From Hyphomicrobium_A sp964493785 (GTDB taxonomy: Bacteria > Pseudomonadota > Alphaproteobacteria > Rhizobiales > Hyphomicrobiaceae), in contig CAZBPM010000005.1 of assembly GCA_964493785.1 (NCBI GenBank), positions 1 to 64,000 of the forward strand: a stretch of DNA of 64,000 nucleotides. The letters run 5' to 3'. Positions 43,757 through 52,954 of this stretch are shown piece by piece (positions within the stretch are counted from its first letter, which is position 1; every line of letters starts with the position of its first letter). The translations under genes and the position numbers were made by a program. The notes beneath the pieces were generated by a model that saw only the letters and a program-made list of their open reading frames with translations, did not search any database and was not told the DNA's origin.

Positions 43757-45310
43757 TTATTCTGCTGCTTCGGCGTGTACCGGCCGATTGAAGTCTTCTG
43801 GGAAGTGACGCAGTGCGCTCATAACGGGCAGCGGCGTGAGCCCGCCCATGGCGCATAGCGATCCGTCAGTCATGGTTTCGCAGAGATCCTTCAGGATCTC
43901 GACGTTCCGTTCGCGCTCGATGCCGGCGATGATGCGGTCCATGGTTTCGACACCACGGATCGAGCCGATGCGGCAGGGCGTGCACTTGCCGCACGATTCG
44001 ATGGTGCAGAACTCCATCGCGAAGCGGGCCATGTGGGCCATATCGACAGTGTCGTCGAAGACGACGATGCCGCCGTGACCGACCATGGCTTCGACCTTCA
44101 TGAACGCCTCGTAGTCCATCGGCGTGTCGAGCTTGTCATTCGGCAGGTAGGCGCCGAGCGGGCCGCCGAACTGGACAGCGCGGAGTGGGCGACCCGACAG
44201 GGTGCCGCCGCCGTAGCCTTCGATCAGCTCGCGGGCGGTTACGCCGAAGGCCTTTTCGACGAGGCCGCCCTGCTTGATGTTGCCGGCGAGCTGGAAGGCC
44301 AGCGTGCCGCGCGACTTGCCAACGCCGAAGTCGCGGTAGAAGTCGCTGCCCTTCGCCATGATGATCGGCACGGAGGCGAGGCTCAGCACGTTGTTGATGA
44401 CGGTGGGCTTGCCGAACAGCCCTTCGATGGCGGGAAGCGGCGGCTTGTAGCGGACGATACCGCGGCGGCCCTCGAGGCTTTCCAGCATCGAGGTTTCCTC
44501 GCCGCACACGTAGGCGCCGGCGCCCATGCGCACGTGCAGCTCGAAGGTGTACGGGGAGCCCTGGATGGTGCGGCCGAGCCAGTTCGCTTCGGTCGCGATG
44601 CGGATGGCCTCGCGCAGCGTGGCGACAGCGTGCGGATATTCAGAGCGGACGTAGATGTAGCCCTTGGTGGCGCCAACGGCGATGCCGGCGATGGTCATGC
44701 CTTCGATCAGGCAGTAGGGATCGCCTTCCATCAGCATGCGGTCGGCGAAGGTGCCGCTGTCGCCTTCGTCGGCGTTGCAGCAGACGTATTTCTGGTCGGC
44801 CTGCGTGTCGTGGACGGTCTTCCACTTGATGCCGGTCGGGAAGGCGGCGCCGCCGCGGCCGCGCAGGCCGGAGTTCGTCACTTCGGTGACGATGTCGCTT
44901 GGCGCTACGGTGAGGGCCTTGGACAGGCCTTCGAAGCCACCGTGGGCGCGGTAATCCGCGATCGACAGGGGATCGGTGATGCCGCAGCGGGCGAAGGTCA
45001 GCCGCTCCTGGTTCTTGAAATAGGGAATTTCGTCGGTCAGGCCGTGTCCGAGCTTGTGCTTCTCGCCCTTGAGGAAGCCGGCTTTGAACAGGCCGGGGAC
45101 GTCCGCGGGTTTCACCGGGCCGTAGGCGACGCGGCCTTCTGGCGTTTCGACCTCGACGAGTGGCTCGAGCCACAGCATGCCGCGCGAGCCGTTGCGGACG
45201 ATCTCGACCTTGGCGTTCTTCTTCTTGGCCTCGGCAAGGATGGCCTTGGCCACGGCGTCAGCGCCCATCGAGAGGGCTGCAGCATCGCGAGGGACAAAGA
45301 CCTTGATCAT
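43757..45310 (-). CDS. fdsB: NAD-linked formate dehydrogenase beta subunit (NuoF-like)
   Basis: 517 residues. Accepts electrons from FdsA and reduces NAD+. N-terminal 110 residues form a thioredoxin-like extension, then the FMN/NAD domain with GLRGRGGAAFPTGIKW and NADEGDSGTFADR, and at the C-terminus [4Fe-4S] CGKCTPCRIG plus a later Cys (DGSLCAMGG). Homologous to NuoF of complex I. Start overlaps the fdsG stop by four bases (ATGA). Confidence 0.97.
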   Translation of the reverse strand: MIKVFVPRDAAALSMGADAVAKAILAEAKKKNAKVEIVRNGSRGMLWLEPLVEVETPEGRVAYGPVKPADVPGLFKAGFLKGEKHKLGHGLTDEIPYFKNQERLTFARCGITDPLSIADYRAHGGFEGLSKALTVAPSDIVTEVTNSGLRGRGGAAFPTGIKWKTVHDTQADQKYVCCNADEGDSGTFADRMLMEGDPYCLIEGMTIAGIAVGATKGYIYVRSEYPHAVATLREAIRIATEANWLGRTIQGSPYTFELHVRMGAGAYVCGEETSMLESLEGRRGIVRYKPPLPAIEGLFGKPTVINNVLSLASVPIIMAKGSDFYRDFGVGKSRGTLAFQLAGNIKQGGLVEKAFGVTARELIEGYGGGTLSGRPLRAVQFGGPLGAYLPNDKLDTPMDYEAFMKVEAMVGHGGIVVFDDTVDMAHMARFAMEFCTIESCGKCTPCRIGSIRGVETMDRIIAGIERERNVEILKDLCETMTDGSLCAMGGLTPLPVMSALRHFPEDFNRPVHAEAAE

Positions 45311-45816
45311 GCGCCAGCTCCGCGGTCGAGATCGCCGATGATGGCGTCGAAACGCTCCTTGTCGACGCAGCCATAAAGATCGCCGTCAACCATCATCGCG
45401 GGCGAAAGTGCGCAGTTGCCGAGGCAGTAGACGGCCTCGAGGTTGAACTGGCCGTCGGCAGTGGTTTCACCGAACTTCACGCGCAGCTTTTCTTCGGCGT
45501 GCTTGCACAGGTTCTGCGTATGCATGGCCTGACAGGCTTCGGCGCGGCAAATCTTGATGGTGTGGCGGCCGCCCGGCGTGCGGCGGAACTCGTGATAGAA
45601 GGTGAGGACGCCGTAGATTTCTGCACGCGACCGGTTGAGCGCATTTGCAATGACGGGCAGGACCTGCTCGGGCACATATCCCAGCTCATGCTGAAGATCG
45701 TGAAAGATCTCCAGGAGTTCGTCCGGCCGGTTGTCGTGAGCCACGCAAATCGCCTGCGTCAGCTCGTCCGCGCCTACAGGTGGATCAATCAGTACTTCCG
45801 TAGTATACTTAGTCAT
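45307..45816 (-). CDS. fdsG: NAD-linked formate dehydrogenase gamma subunit (NuoE-like)
   Basis: 169 residues from ATG at 45816 (MTKYTTEVLIDPP). A thioredoxin-like [2Fe-2S] protein with ligands in ICRAEACQAM and VYCLGNCALSPAMMVDGD, as in NuoE. It relays electrons between FMN and the Fe-S chain. First gene of the operon; the LysR gene lies just upstream on the same strand, and the 141-bp gap holds candidate operator sites. Confidence 0.96.
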   Translation of the reverse strand: MTKYTTEVLIDPPVGADELTQAICVAHDNRPDELLEIFHDLQHELGYVPEQVLPVIANALNRSRAEIYGVLTFYHEFRRTPGGRHTIKICRAEACQAMHTQNLCKHAEEKLRVKFGETTADGQFNLEAVYCLGNCALSPAMMVDGDLYGCVDKERFDAIIGDLDRGAGA

Positions 45817-45874
45817 TCCGCGTGCCTTTACGGCTCTTGCCTGGGATCCGTCTTGTCTCAACTCGTGGGAGCGG

Positions 45875-45904
45875 GATCAAATCGGGCCTCTCGATGCGTT
45901 GATC
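45875..45904. promoter_or_regulatory. Candidate LysR-type operator upstream of fdsG
   Basis: GATCAA (45875-45880) and TTGATC (45899-45904) form an 18-base-spaced inverted repeat, and inside it ATC (45881-45883)-N9-GAT (45893-45895) matches the ATC-N9-GAT/T-N11-A recognition half of LysR-type regulators. It lies 59-88 bp upstream of the fdsG start codon, between the lysR and fds genes. Confidence 0.5.
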
Positions 45905-45957
45905 GACGCGGCCAATGCTGCAATGCACCAAATTGTGGGTCTGGAGCGTCGCTCACC

Positions 45958-46878
45958 TTATGCGTCGATGCGATCTTCAAAGTCGACCGGCGCTAGGAGT
46001 GCCGCGGTTTCGCGTAACGCCTCGATCAGTGGGGAAAGCGGATCTCTAGCCGCAACCACAAGTCCGACGCTGTGCTCCACCTTTGGCGCGTCGAGCGGAA
46101 TGGCCTTTACGCCCGACATGTTGCCTAACACATCTAATATATACTGGGGCATGATGCTCGCTAGACCCATGAGCCGAACATTCGAACACAAATTGATCAC
46201 GGAGTTCGTTTCCAGGCGCGGACGCGGATGACAATTCGCTTTCTCGAACGCGCGATCGATAATGCGCCGGTTCTGCATATTGGCCGTGAGGAGGCACAGC
46301 GGCTCCTTTGACGCCTCGAGCCAGGTTACAGACTCTCGGCTGGCGAGCGGATGGGTCTCCGGCACGAACAGACAATAGCGCTCGATATACAGCGGCGAAG
46401 TGAGCATTCCGTCGATCGGCTCGCTATCGAGATAAGTGATCCCGACGTCGACCGAGAAATCCGAGATCCCGCGCAGGATCTCTTCCGAGCTCTGCGAGAG
46501 CACCGTGAAGTCGATGCCCGGGTGAGCCTTGCGGATCTTTTTGGTGAGGAGCGGGATCATCGGGAGAGCCGAGGGTATGCCCCCGAGAACGAGCCGGCCG
46601 GTCAGCCCGGCGTCGTGATCCTTGAGGTGGCCAAGCTCCTCGTGCATCGATTGCCAGTTCTTCAGGATCACGTGGGCCCACTTGAGGACCTTTTCGCCTT
46701 CCGGCGTCAGGCCCTGGTAACGCTGCCCACGTTCCACGATCGGCACACCAAGCTCGAGCTCCAATTGCCGGATGCGGCCGGACAGCGTCGGCTGGGTGAT
46801 ATTGCAGGCGGTAGCGGCGCGGGTGAAGTGCCGCTCGCGGGCCAGGGCGGCCAGATATTGCAACTGTCGAATGTCCAT
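45958..46878 (-). CDS. LysR-family regulator, likely of the fds operon
   Basis: 306 residues from ATG at 46878. N-terminal winged helix-turn-helix (MDIRQLQYLAALARE, HFTRAATACNITQPTLSGRIRQL given in parts: HFTRAATACNI, QPTLSGRI), then an effector-binding periplasmic-protein-like domain (LVLGGIPSALPMIP, DVGITYLD, LCLLTANMQNR). Transcribed in the same direction as fdsGBA-fdhD-fdsD and 141 bp upstream. LysR regulators next to fds genes are typical (FdsR), and formate or a C1 signal is a plausible effector. Confidence 0.93.
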   Translation of the reverse strand: MDIRQLQYLAALARERHFTRAATACNITQPTLSGRIRQLELELGVPIVERGQRYQGLTPEGEKVLKWAHVILKNWQSMHEELGHLKDHDAGLTGRLVLGGIPSALPMIPLLTKKIRKAHPGIDFTVLSQSSEEILRGISDFSVDVGITYLDSEPIDGMLTSPLYIERYCLFVPETHPLASRESVTWLEASKEPLCLLTANMQNRRIIDRAFEKANCHPRPRLETNSVINLCSNVRLMGLASIMPQYILDVLGNMSGVKAIPLDAPKVEHSVGLVVAARDPLSPLIEALRETAALLAPVDFEDRIDA

Positions 46879-47297
46879 CGTGCCCCTCCCGAGGCAGCCG
46901 ATCGTCGCCCTTAGCGGGTCATACGTCTTGGAAGTCATCAACCGCGACGACCGTCGGCCGCGCCAGCTGACAGACAATCATCGATCCATCGGGCGTCAAA
47001 GGCAATTCCGGAGCTTGCTAGGGGTGTCAGTCGTGGTGGACGGCGGCGCCATGTTGTCGCCTTGGAGGGCTTTGATAGTCCTCGCCGGATGAAGCGGACG
47101 CCGATGCGGCACGTGCTGCACGGGGAGCGGGGAGAGCTCCACAGGCGACGGTCAATCCTACCCCGGCCACCGGCAGAGAGCCGGCAAAATGCCTGCGGGT
47201 AACTTTGGATGGGTGGGACGCAAGCGTCTCGTAGTGCTAGTCAGTGGGCGCATCTTCTTCTTTGCGCCTCAACAGTCGGCCGCGACGGCCGGGGGGT
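46879..47297. other. Intergenic region between divergent lysR and 47298 gene
   Basis: About 420 bp with no convincing gene. It should contain the promoters of both divergent genes. GC-rich blocks and no strong hairpin beyond short palindromes such as GCACGTGC near 47110. No riboswitch recognised. Confidence 0.5.
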
Positions 47298-48191
47298 ATG
47301 CGTATGAGTGCTCGTTCTAGCGCGCGCTTTACTGTGATGATGTTGGCTGCCGGAGCTGCCCCCGCTGCTGGTGCGGTGGACCTCAATCCTGCTCCCGCCG
47401 TTGCATCTACCGGTGCGAATGCCACGCCTTCGATCAGCTTTCCAATATTCGTTGACGCCAGTCGCTTTGCATTGATGCAGGCTGCCTGGCGCTCGCGCAT
47501 CGACGGAGCTGGAAGGGCACAGCTCTTGCCCGTGTCGGCTGTGTCTGCCGAGCCCGAGATCGAGACGCTCAATGAGGCGCGCCGAACGCTTTCCCGTGGC
47601 GAGGAGGTGAGCCTCAAAGCGATTGACGTTCGTGCACGCGCCGAAGAGTTGAGCCGCCGCTTTGCTATCGAAGTCGGCAGTGAGAGCAAGCCGGCAGCGC
47701 AGGATGACAACGCAGCGGTAGACGTCGCGCCGGAAGCTCCTGCAATCGAAGCGGCATCAATTAGCTCGGAGGCCGCTCCGGCCGACGGCGCGGCGCCCGA
47801 GTTTGCGTCCGCCCCGGTCGAGGCACAGGAGGCGGCGACTATTCAGCAGGTTTCGGTGCAGCAGGTATCGCTGGGTAGCAGGATGCCGTCAGACGTTGCT
47901 CCGGCGAGCATGCTGGGCGGTCCGAGCGTCGAGAAGGCTTCGGCCGATGACGCCGCTCCGGTGATCGAAGACATGGCGACGAAGCCGCATCAGCAGGTGA
48001 AGCGTGCACCGGCGAATGCGCCGGCACGGCGGGTGACCGCTCAGGCGGCCACGGAGCCGCCTACGCTGTTCGGCATCTTTTCGAGCTGGGGATCCTCGGA
48101 GCCGGAGGAAGCCCCGGCAAAGTCGAAAACTCCCGAGAAGGATCTCATGCCGACGGAGATCCGGTCGTTCGGCTGGAACGCCCAGCCTTAG
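47298..48191 (+). CDS. Exported low-complexity protein, unknown
   Basis: 297 residues, starting MRMSARSSARF at 47298 with GGGGGG nearby. Signal peptide (FTVMMLAAGAAPAAGA), then a region of about 100 residues with likely secondary structure (IFVDASRFALMQAAWRSRI, ETLNEARRTLSRGEEV), then long Ala/Pro/Glu/Ser-rich disorder ending with TEIRSFGWNAQP. No enzymatic motif. Followed by a triple-hairpin element and then the convergent groEL gene. Confidence 0.6.
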   Translation: MRMSARSSARFTVMMLAAGAAPAAGAVDLNPAPAVASTGANATPSISFPIFVDASRFALMQAAWRSRIDGAGRAQLLPVSAVSAEPEIETLNEARRTLSRGEEVSLKAIDVRARAEELSRRFAIEVGSESKPAAQDDNAAVDVAPEAPAIEAASISSEAAPADGAAPEFASAPVEAQEAATIQQVSVQQVSLGSRMPSDVAPASMLGGPSVEKASADDAAPVIEDMATKPHQQVKRAPANAPARRVTAQAATEPPTLFGIFSSWGSSEPEEAPAKSKTPEKDLMPTEIRSFGWNAQP

Positions 48192-48202
48192 TTAGTTTTT
48201 TG

Positions 48203-48307
48203 GTCTGACACGAGTTGAGAGAAGCTTTGTGTTCGGCGGGCGTTGCGCGAGTGGATGGCCGCGCCACTTGGCGCGGGGGCCCTTGGCCCCCTGCCGCCTT
48301 CGGCGGC
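48203..48307 (+). repeat. Triple-hairpin intergenic element, copy D
   Basis: Starts TCTGACACGAGTTGAGAG, 12 bases past the stop at 48191, with GCGCGAGTGGATGGCC in the middle. Hairpin 1: CCGCGCC (48259-48265)/GGCGCGG (48270-48276), loop ACTT. Hairpin 2: GGGGCC (48276-48281)/GGCCCC (48285-48290), loop CTT. Hairpin 3: GCCGCC (48293-48298)/GGCGGC (48302-48307), loop TTC. It lies between a plus-strand gene and the groEL terminator. Confidence 0.88.
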
Positions 48308-48349
48308 GTTTCCTTTTGACTGACACCGCTGCGCGAAGCTTTTCGTGCG

Positions 48350-48381
48350 AAAAAGCCGCCCGGGTTTCCCGCGGGCGGCTT
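48350..48381 (-). terminator. groEL Rho-independent terminator
   Basis: Arms AGCCGCCCG (48354-48362) and CGGGCGGCT (48372-48380) followed, on the minus strand, by TTTTTCGC. It lies about 25 bases past the groEL stop codon (48405). Confidence 0.9.
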
Positions 48382-48404
48382 CGTTCGTTAGGCCGGCATC
48401 CGGC

Positions 48405-50039
<1,635 letters not shown>

Positions 50040-50175
50040 TGGACTGGATTCCTGGGATGTTGATCGCTCGATCGGAGCGAATAGCCAGTAGGGAGTGGGA
50101 AATAGGGAGGTTCAGGCGGGAAGGAGCGAAGAGTTGCGAACGCGATCTACTCGCAATCCGCTGCTCGCTATTCGC

Positions 50176-50466
50176 TTACTTCTCGAGCACGCCCATCACG
50201 TCGCTTTCCTTCATGATGAGCAGCTCCTGCCCATCGATCTTGACCTCGGTGCCACTCCACTTGCCGAAGAGGACCTTGTCGCCCTTCTTCAGATCGATGG
50301 CGACCAGCTTGCCGCTTTCGTCGCGGGTGCCGGGGCCGACGGCGACGACTTCGCCCTGCTGCGGCTTCTCGGCTGCGGTGTCGGGGATGATGATGCCGCC
50401 GGACGTCTTGGTCTCGCTGTCGAGACGCTTTACAACGACGCGGTCGTGCAAGGGACGGAACTTCAT
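50176..50466 (-). CDS. groS: Co-chaperonin GroES
   Basis: 96 residues from ATG at 50466 (MKFRPLHDRVVVKRLD). It forms the lid of the GroEL chamber. The mobile loop (ETKTSGGIIIPDTAAEKP), GEVVAVGPG and KVLFGKWSGTEVKIDG are typical. First gene of the groESL operon with the CIRCE operator 74-100 bp upstream of the start. Confidence 0.98.
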   Translation of the reverse strand: MKFRPLHDRVVVKRLDSETKTSGGIIIPDTAAEKPQQGEVVAVGPGTRDESGKLVAIDLKKGDKVLFGKWSGTEVKIDGQELLIMKESDVMGVLEK

Positions 50467-50539
50467 GGGGATTTCGCTCCAGATATCGGGCCAGATGAGG
50501 AGTGTGGCCACTTGCGGCTCTGACGTACCGAAGGGTGCG

Positions 50540-50566
50540 TTGGCACTATGTGATTGAGAGTGCCAA
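50540..50566 (-). promoter_or_regulatory. CIRCE operator (HrcA site) of groESL
   Basis: TTGGCACTA (50540-50548)-N9-GAGTGCCAA (50558-50566) closely matches CIRCE (TTAGCACTC-N9-GAGTGCTAA) with the exact 9-base spacer. HrcA repressor binds here until heat shock. The hrcA gene is not in this window. Confidence 0.92.
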
Positions 50567-50692
50567 TCGTGCCGAGGTGATAAGCGCGGCTGGGGAGACC
50601 TGTCAAGAAAGTGCACGCCCGGACCGCGGCCCATCGATTACCCGTGATAAGGAGAACGCCCGGTTAATCGGGTGGCGACGACAGGAAAGCCG

Positions 50693-51829
50693 ATGAATGT
50701 TCCCTCGTGGCTTGGGCCCCCTGACGAGGCTCTGGCGCGGCTGCGCCAGGCACTTCAGACGACGATTGCGGCAACCATCTCCTATTTCCTGGTCGATGCC
50801 ATCGGGCTGACGCATGGGTTCTGGGCCGTCATGACGGCCATTCTGGTCACGCAGGCCAACGTCGGCGCCTCGCTCGGGTTGGCGGCGGACAGACTGTTCG
50901 GCAGTCTGGTGGGCGCCGTGGTGGGCGGAGCGGTCGCGGTGATGCTTGCGGATTCGCACGAGCTGCGGTTTGCGGGACTCGCAGTCACGGTGCTCGTTCT
51001 CGCGTTCTTCGCGTCGCGGCGGCCTTCGTTGCGCATCGCGTGCGTCACGGCTGCAATCGTCGTGCTGGGCGATCCCAGTCTCGGGCCGCCGATTGCGTCG
51101 GCAGAGAACCGGATGATCGAGGTGGCCATCGGCACGGTCGTCGCCATTACAACCACGCTCGTTGTCTTTCCGTCGCGAGCCGGGCTGGCGTTTGCCGAGC
51201 ACGCCACGCGGACGTTCGGGCCCCTGTTCGAGCTTCTCGACGATGTGCTTGCTGCGTCCGTCGGCTCGCCCCGGAGCCAGGAAGAGATCACGGCGCTGAC
51301 GGCGCGTATCCGGTCGGCTTTCGCGAAAGGCGACACCCTCGCCAAGGAGGCGCGTATCGAGGTTGCAGGATTTCTGGCGGATTCGCCCGATCCCGATGCG
51401 ATGCTGCGAACGCTGCGCCGGCTGTGGCACACCGAGATCATGCTGCTGCGCTCGGTGGCGCAGCCGCTGCCCGGTGCAGCGGTGGCGAAGCTTGGCCCGC
51501 AGGTCGAGGCGTTGCGTGCCGCGCTCGCGAAGGTGGGCAAGCAGCTGACGTCGGAGGCGACCTGCTATGAAACGCCAGATCTTTCGCAGGCCGAGACCGC
51601 GCTTGCTGCCATCGAGCAGGAAATCGAGGGCATCAGGGCGCGCGGGGAGATGCGCGCCCTGACGATGGATGAGGTGATCCGCCTGATGGCGTTCGACTTT
51701 GCGTTGGGCCAGCTAAGGCTCAACCTTCGCGATCTCGCTGAACGGGTGCCGGAGCTGGCGGCGTTCGCTGGATCGACCTATCCGATCCTGCGCCGCCTCC
51801 AGAGCTTGCCCCTGTGGAGCAAGACCTAG
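50693..51829 (+). CDS. FUSC-type (aromatic acid exporter family) membrane protein
   Basis: 378 residues from ATG at 50693. Five or six helices in the N-terminal half: ATISYFLVDAIGLTHGFWAVMTAILVTQ, FGSLVGAVVGGAVAVML and FAGLAVTVLVLAFFAS (motif TQxxxGASLG near 60-68 typical of FUSC/YccS-like proteins). The C-terminal half is a cytoplasmic helical domain (about 180-360). Members are proposed efflux pumps for aromatic carboxylates but this one lacks the second membrane half, so it may dimerise. Its stop overlaps the convergent SDR gene stop by four bases. Confidence 0.8.
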   Translation: MNVPSWLGPPDEALARLRQALQTTIAATISYFLVDAIGLTHGFWAVMTAILVTQANVGASLGLAADRLFGSLVGAVVGGAVAVMLADSHELRFAGLAVTVLVLAFFASRRPSLRIACVTAAIVVLGDPSLGPPIASAENRMIEVAIGTVVAITTTLVVFPSRAGLAFAEHATRTFGPLFELLDDVLAASVGSPRSQEEITALTARIRSAFAKGDTLAKEARIEVAGFLADSPDPDAMLRTLRRLWHTEIMLLRSVAQPLPGAAVAKLGPQVEALRAALAKVGKQLTSEATCYETPDLSQAETALAAIEQEIEGIRARGEMRALTMDEVIRLMAFDFALGQLRLNLRDLAERVPELAAFAGSTYPILRRLQSLPLWSKT

Positions 51830-52578
51830 CAGCCGCGCTTGGCGATGCCGGCTGCGTCGAACATCTGGCCGGTGAGAGTGCGGCCTGGGCGCGAGGCGAG
51901 ATAAAGCGCCAGGGCAGCGATGTCCGGCTCGCTGGCGAGGCAGGCGCCATCTTCAGCCATCATGGCGGAAGGTGCCACAGCGTTGACGCGGATGCCCTGG
52001 GGCGCCCACTGCTGAGCCTCGCCGCGCGTTACGGCGGCAAGAGCGGAGCGCGCGACGCCGGTGAGCGCAGCCTCGGCCGCGTTGCGCGGAGCTGCCATCG
52101 TCATGACGTTGAGCACAAGACCTTCGTTCAACATCGTGCGCATGCGGTTTGCGACGACGCGGGTGACGTGCACGGGGAGCATCAGCTTCTCGGCGACCAT
52201 ATCCTCGACATCGCCGAAGCTGGCGAGCGAATTGAAATCGTCGGGGGAGATGGGAACGAGGTTGATTACGACGTCGAGACCACCGAACGCCTGGGCGGCG
52301 GTTTTGGCGAAGCTGATCGAGGATTGAGAATCCCGGCAGGCGTCGGTGAAGAGCTTCACCTCGGTTGCCGTCTCAGCCAGCATTGTGGTGACTGCGTCGA
52401 GTTCAGGCGAGTTGTGCGATGCGTGCAGCACGAGCCTGCCGCGATGGTCAGCGAATTTGCGTGCGATATCAACGCCGCATGCCGGCGAAATACCGGTGAT
52501 CAACACGCGGACGCCAGCAAGCTCACCGTAGTACGACGCACCCGAATTCCGACCCATCACCGTCATCAGCATGACCAT
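51826..52578 (-). CDS. SDR-family protein lacking the catalytic Tyr-Lys pair
   Basis: 250 residues. The Rossmann dinucleotide-binding start VLITGISPACGVDIARKFAD (given as VLITGISPACG) resembles an SDR, and WAPQGIRVNAVAPSAM and DIAALALYLASRPGRTLTGQMFDAAG match the C-terminal half of SDRs. But the YxxxK active site is replaced (GVARSALAA), the NAG motif reads NLVP, and the glycine pattern is altered, so dehydrogenase activity is unlikely. ATG at 52578 or 52572. Probably a pseudo-enzyme or binding protein. Confidence 0.78.
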   Translation of the reverse strand: MVMLMTVMGRNSGASYYGELAGVRVLITGISPACGVDIARKFADHRGRLVLHASHNSPELDAVTTMLAETATEVKLFTDACRDSQSSISFAKTAAQAFGGLDVVINLVPISPDDFNSLASFGDVEDMVAEKLMLPVHVTRVVANRMRTMLNEGLVLNVMTMAAPRNAAEAALTGVARSALAAVTRGEAQQWAPQGIRVNAVAPSAMMAEDGACLASEPDIAALALYLASRPGRTLTGQMFDAAGIAKRGC

Positions 52579-52954
52579 TCCCCCAATTCAACGCCGGGAC
52601 TCGCTAAGGGAACGACCCGACACAACTGATACCACGTCGATTCGACTAACGAGTTCTAAACAGCGCCCCGATTCCGGTTGGCCGGAGGCCGGTCTGAGGC
52701 GCCACTGAGGCGACCAATGGCAATCCACGGGCATCAACCGTGGTTCCGATCGAGGTCCATCAAGCTGTGGATCAATCGGGTTGGAAGCTGTGTAGACGAC
52801 GTTTGGCCCTTTTCATGTGACGCCACGCTCAAAACACGAATCAAAGCGCCTTGAGAAAGCTGGTGAAAGTGGCCGCACCGTCATTGCGCGCGGCGGGTCT
52901 GAGCGAAAAGCTCGCATGATCAACGAATCGGCAAGGGGGCGTCGTCACTCTTCC
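52579..52954. other. Intergenic region with uncertain TipF-like start
   Basis: About 375 bp between the divergent SDR and TipF-like genes. No separate gene is seen. In-frame upstream starts for the TipF-like gene exist at 52817 (GTG) and 52916 (ATG), but codon use upstream of 52955 is less typical. Promoters for both genes are expected here. Confidence 0.45.
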
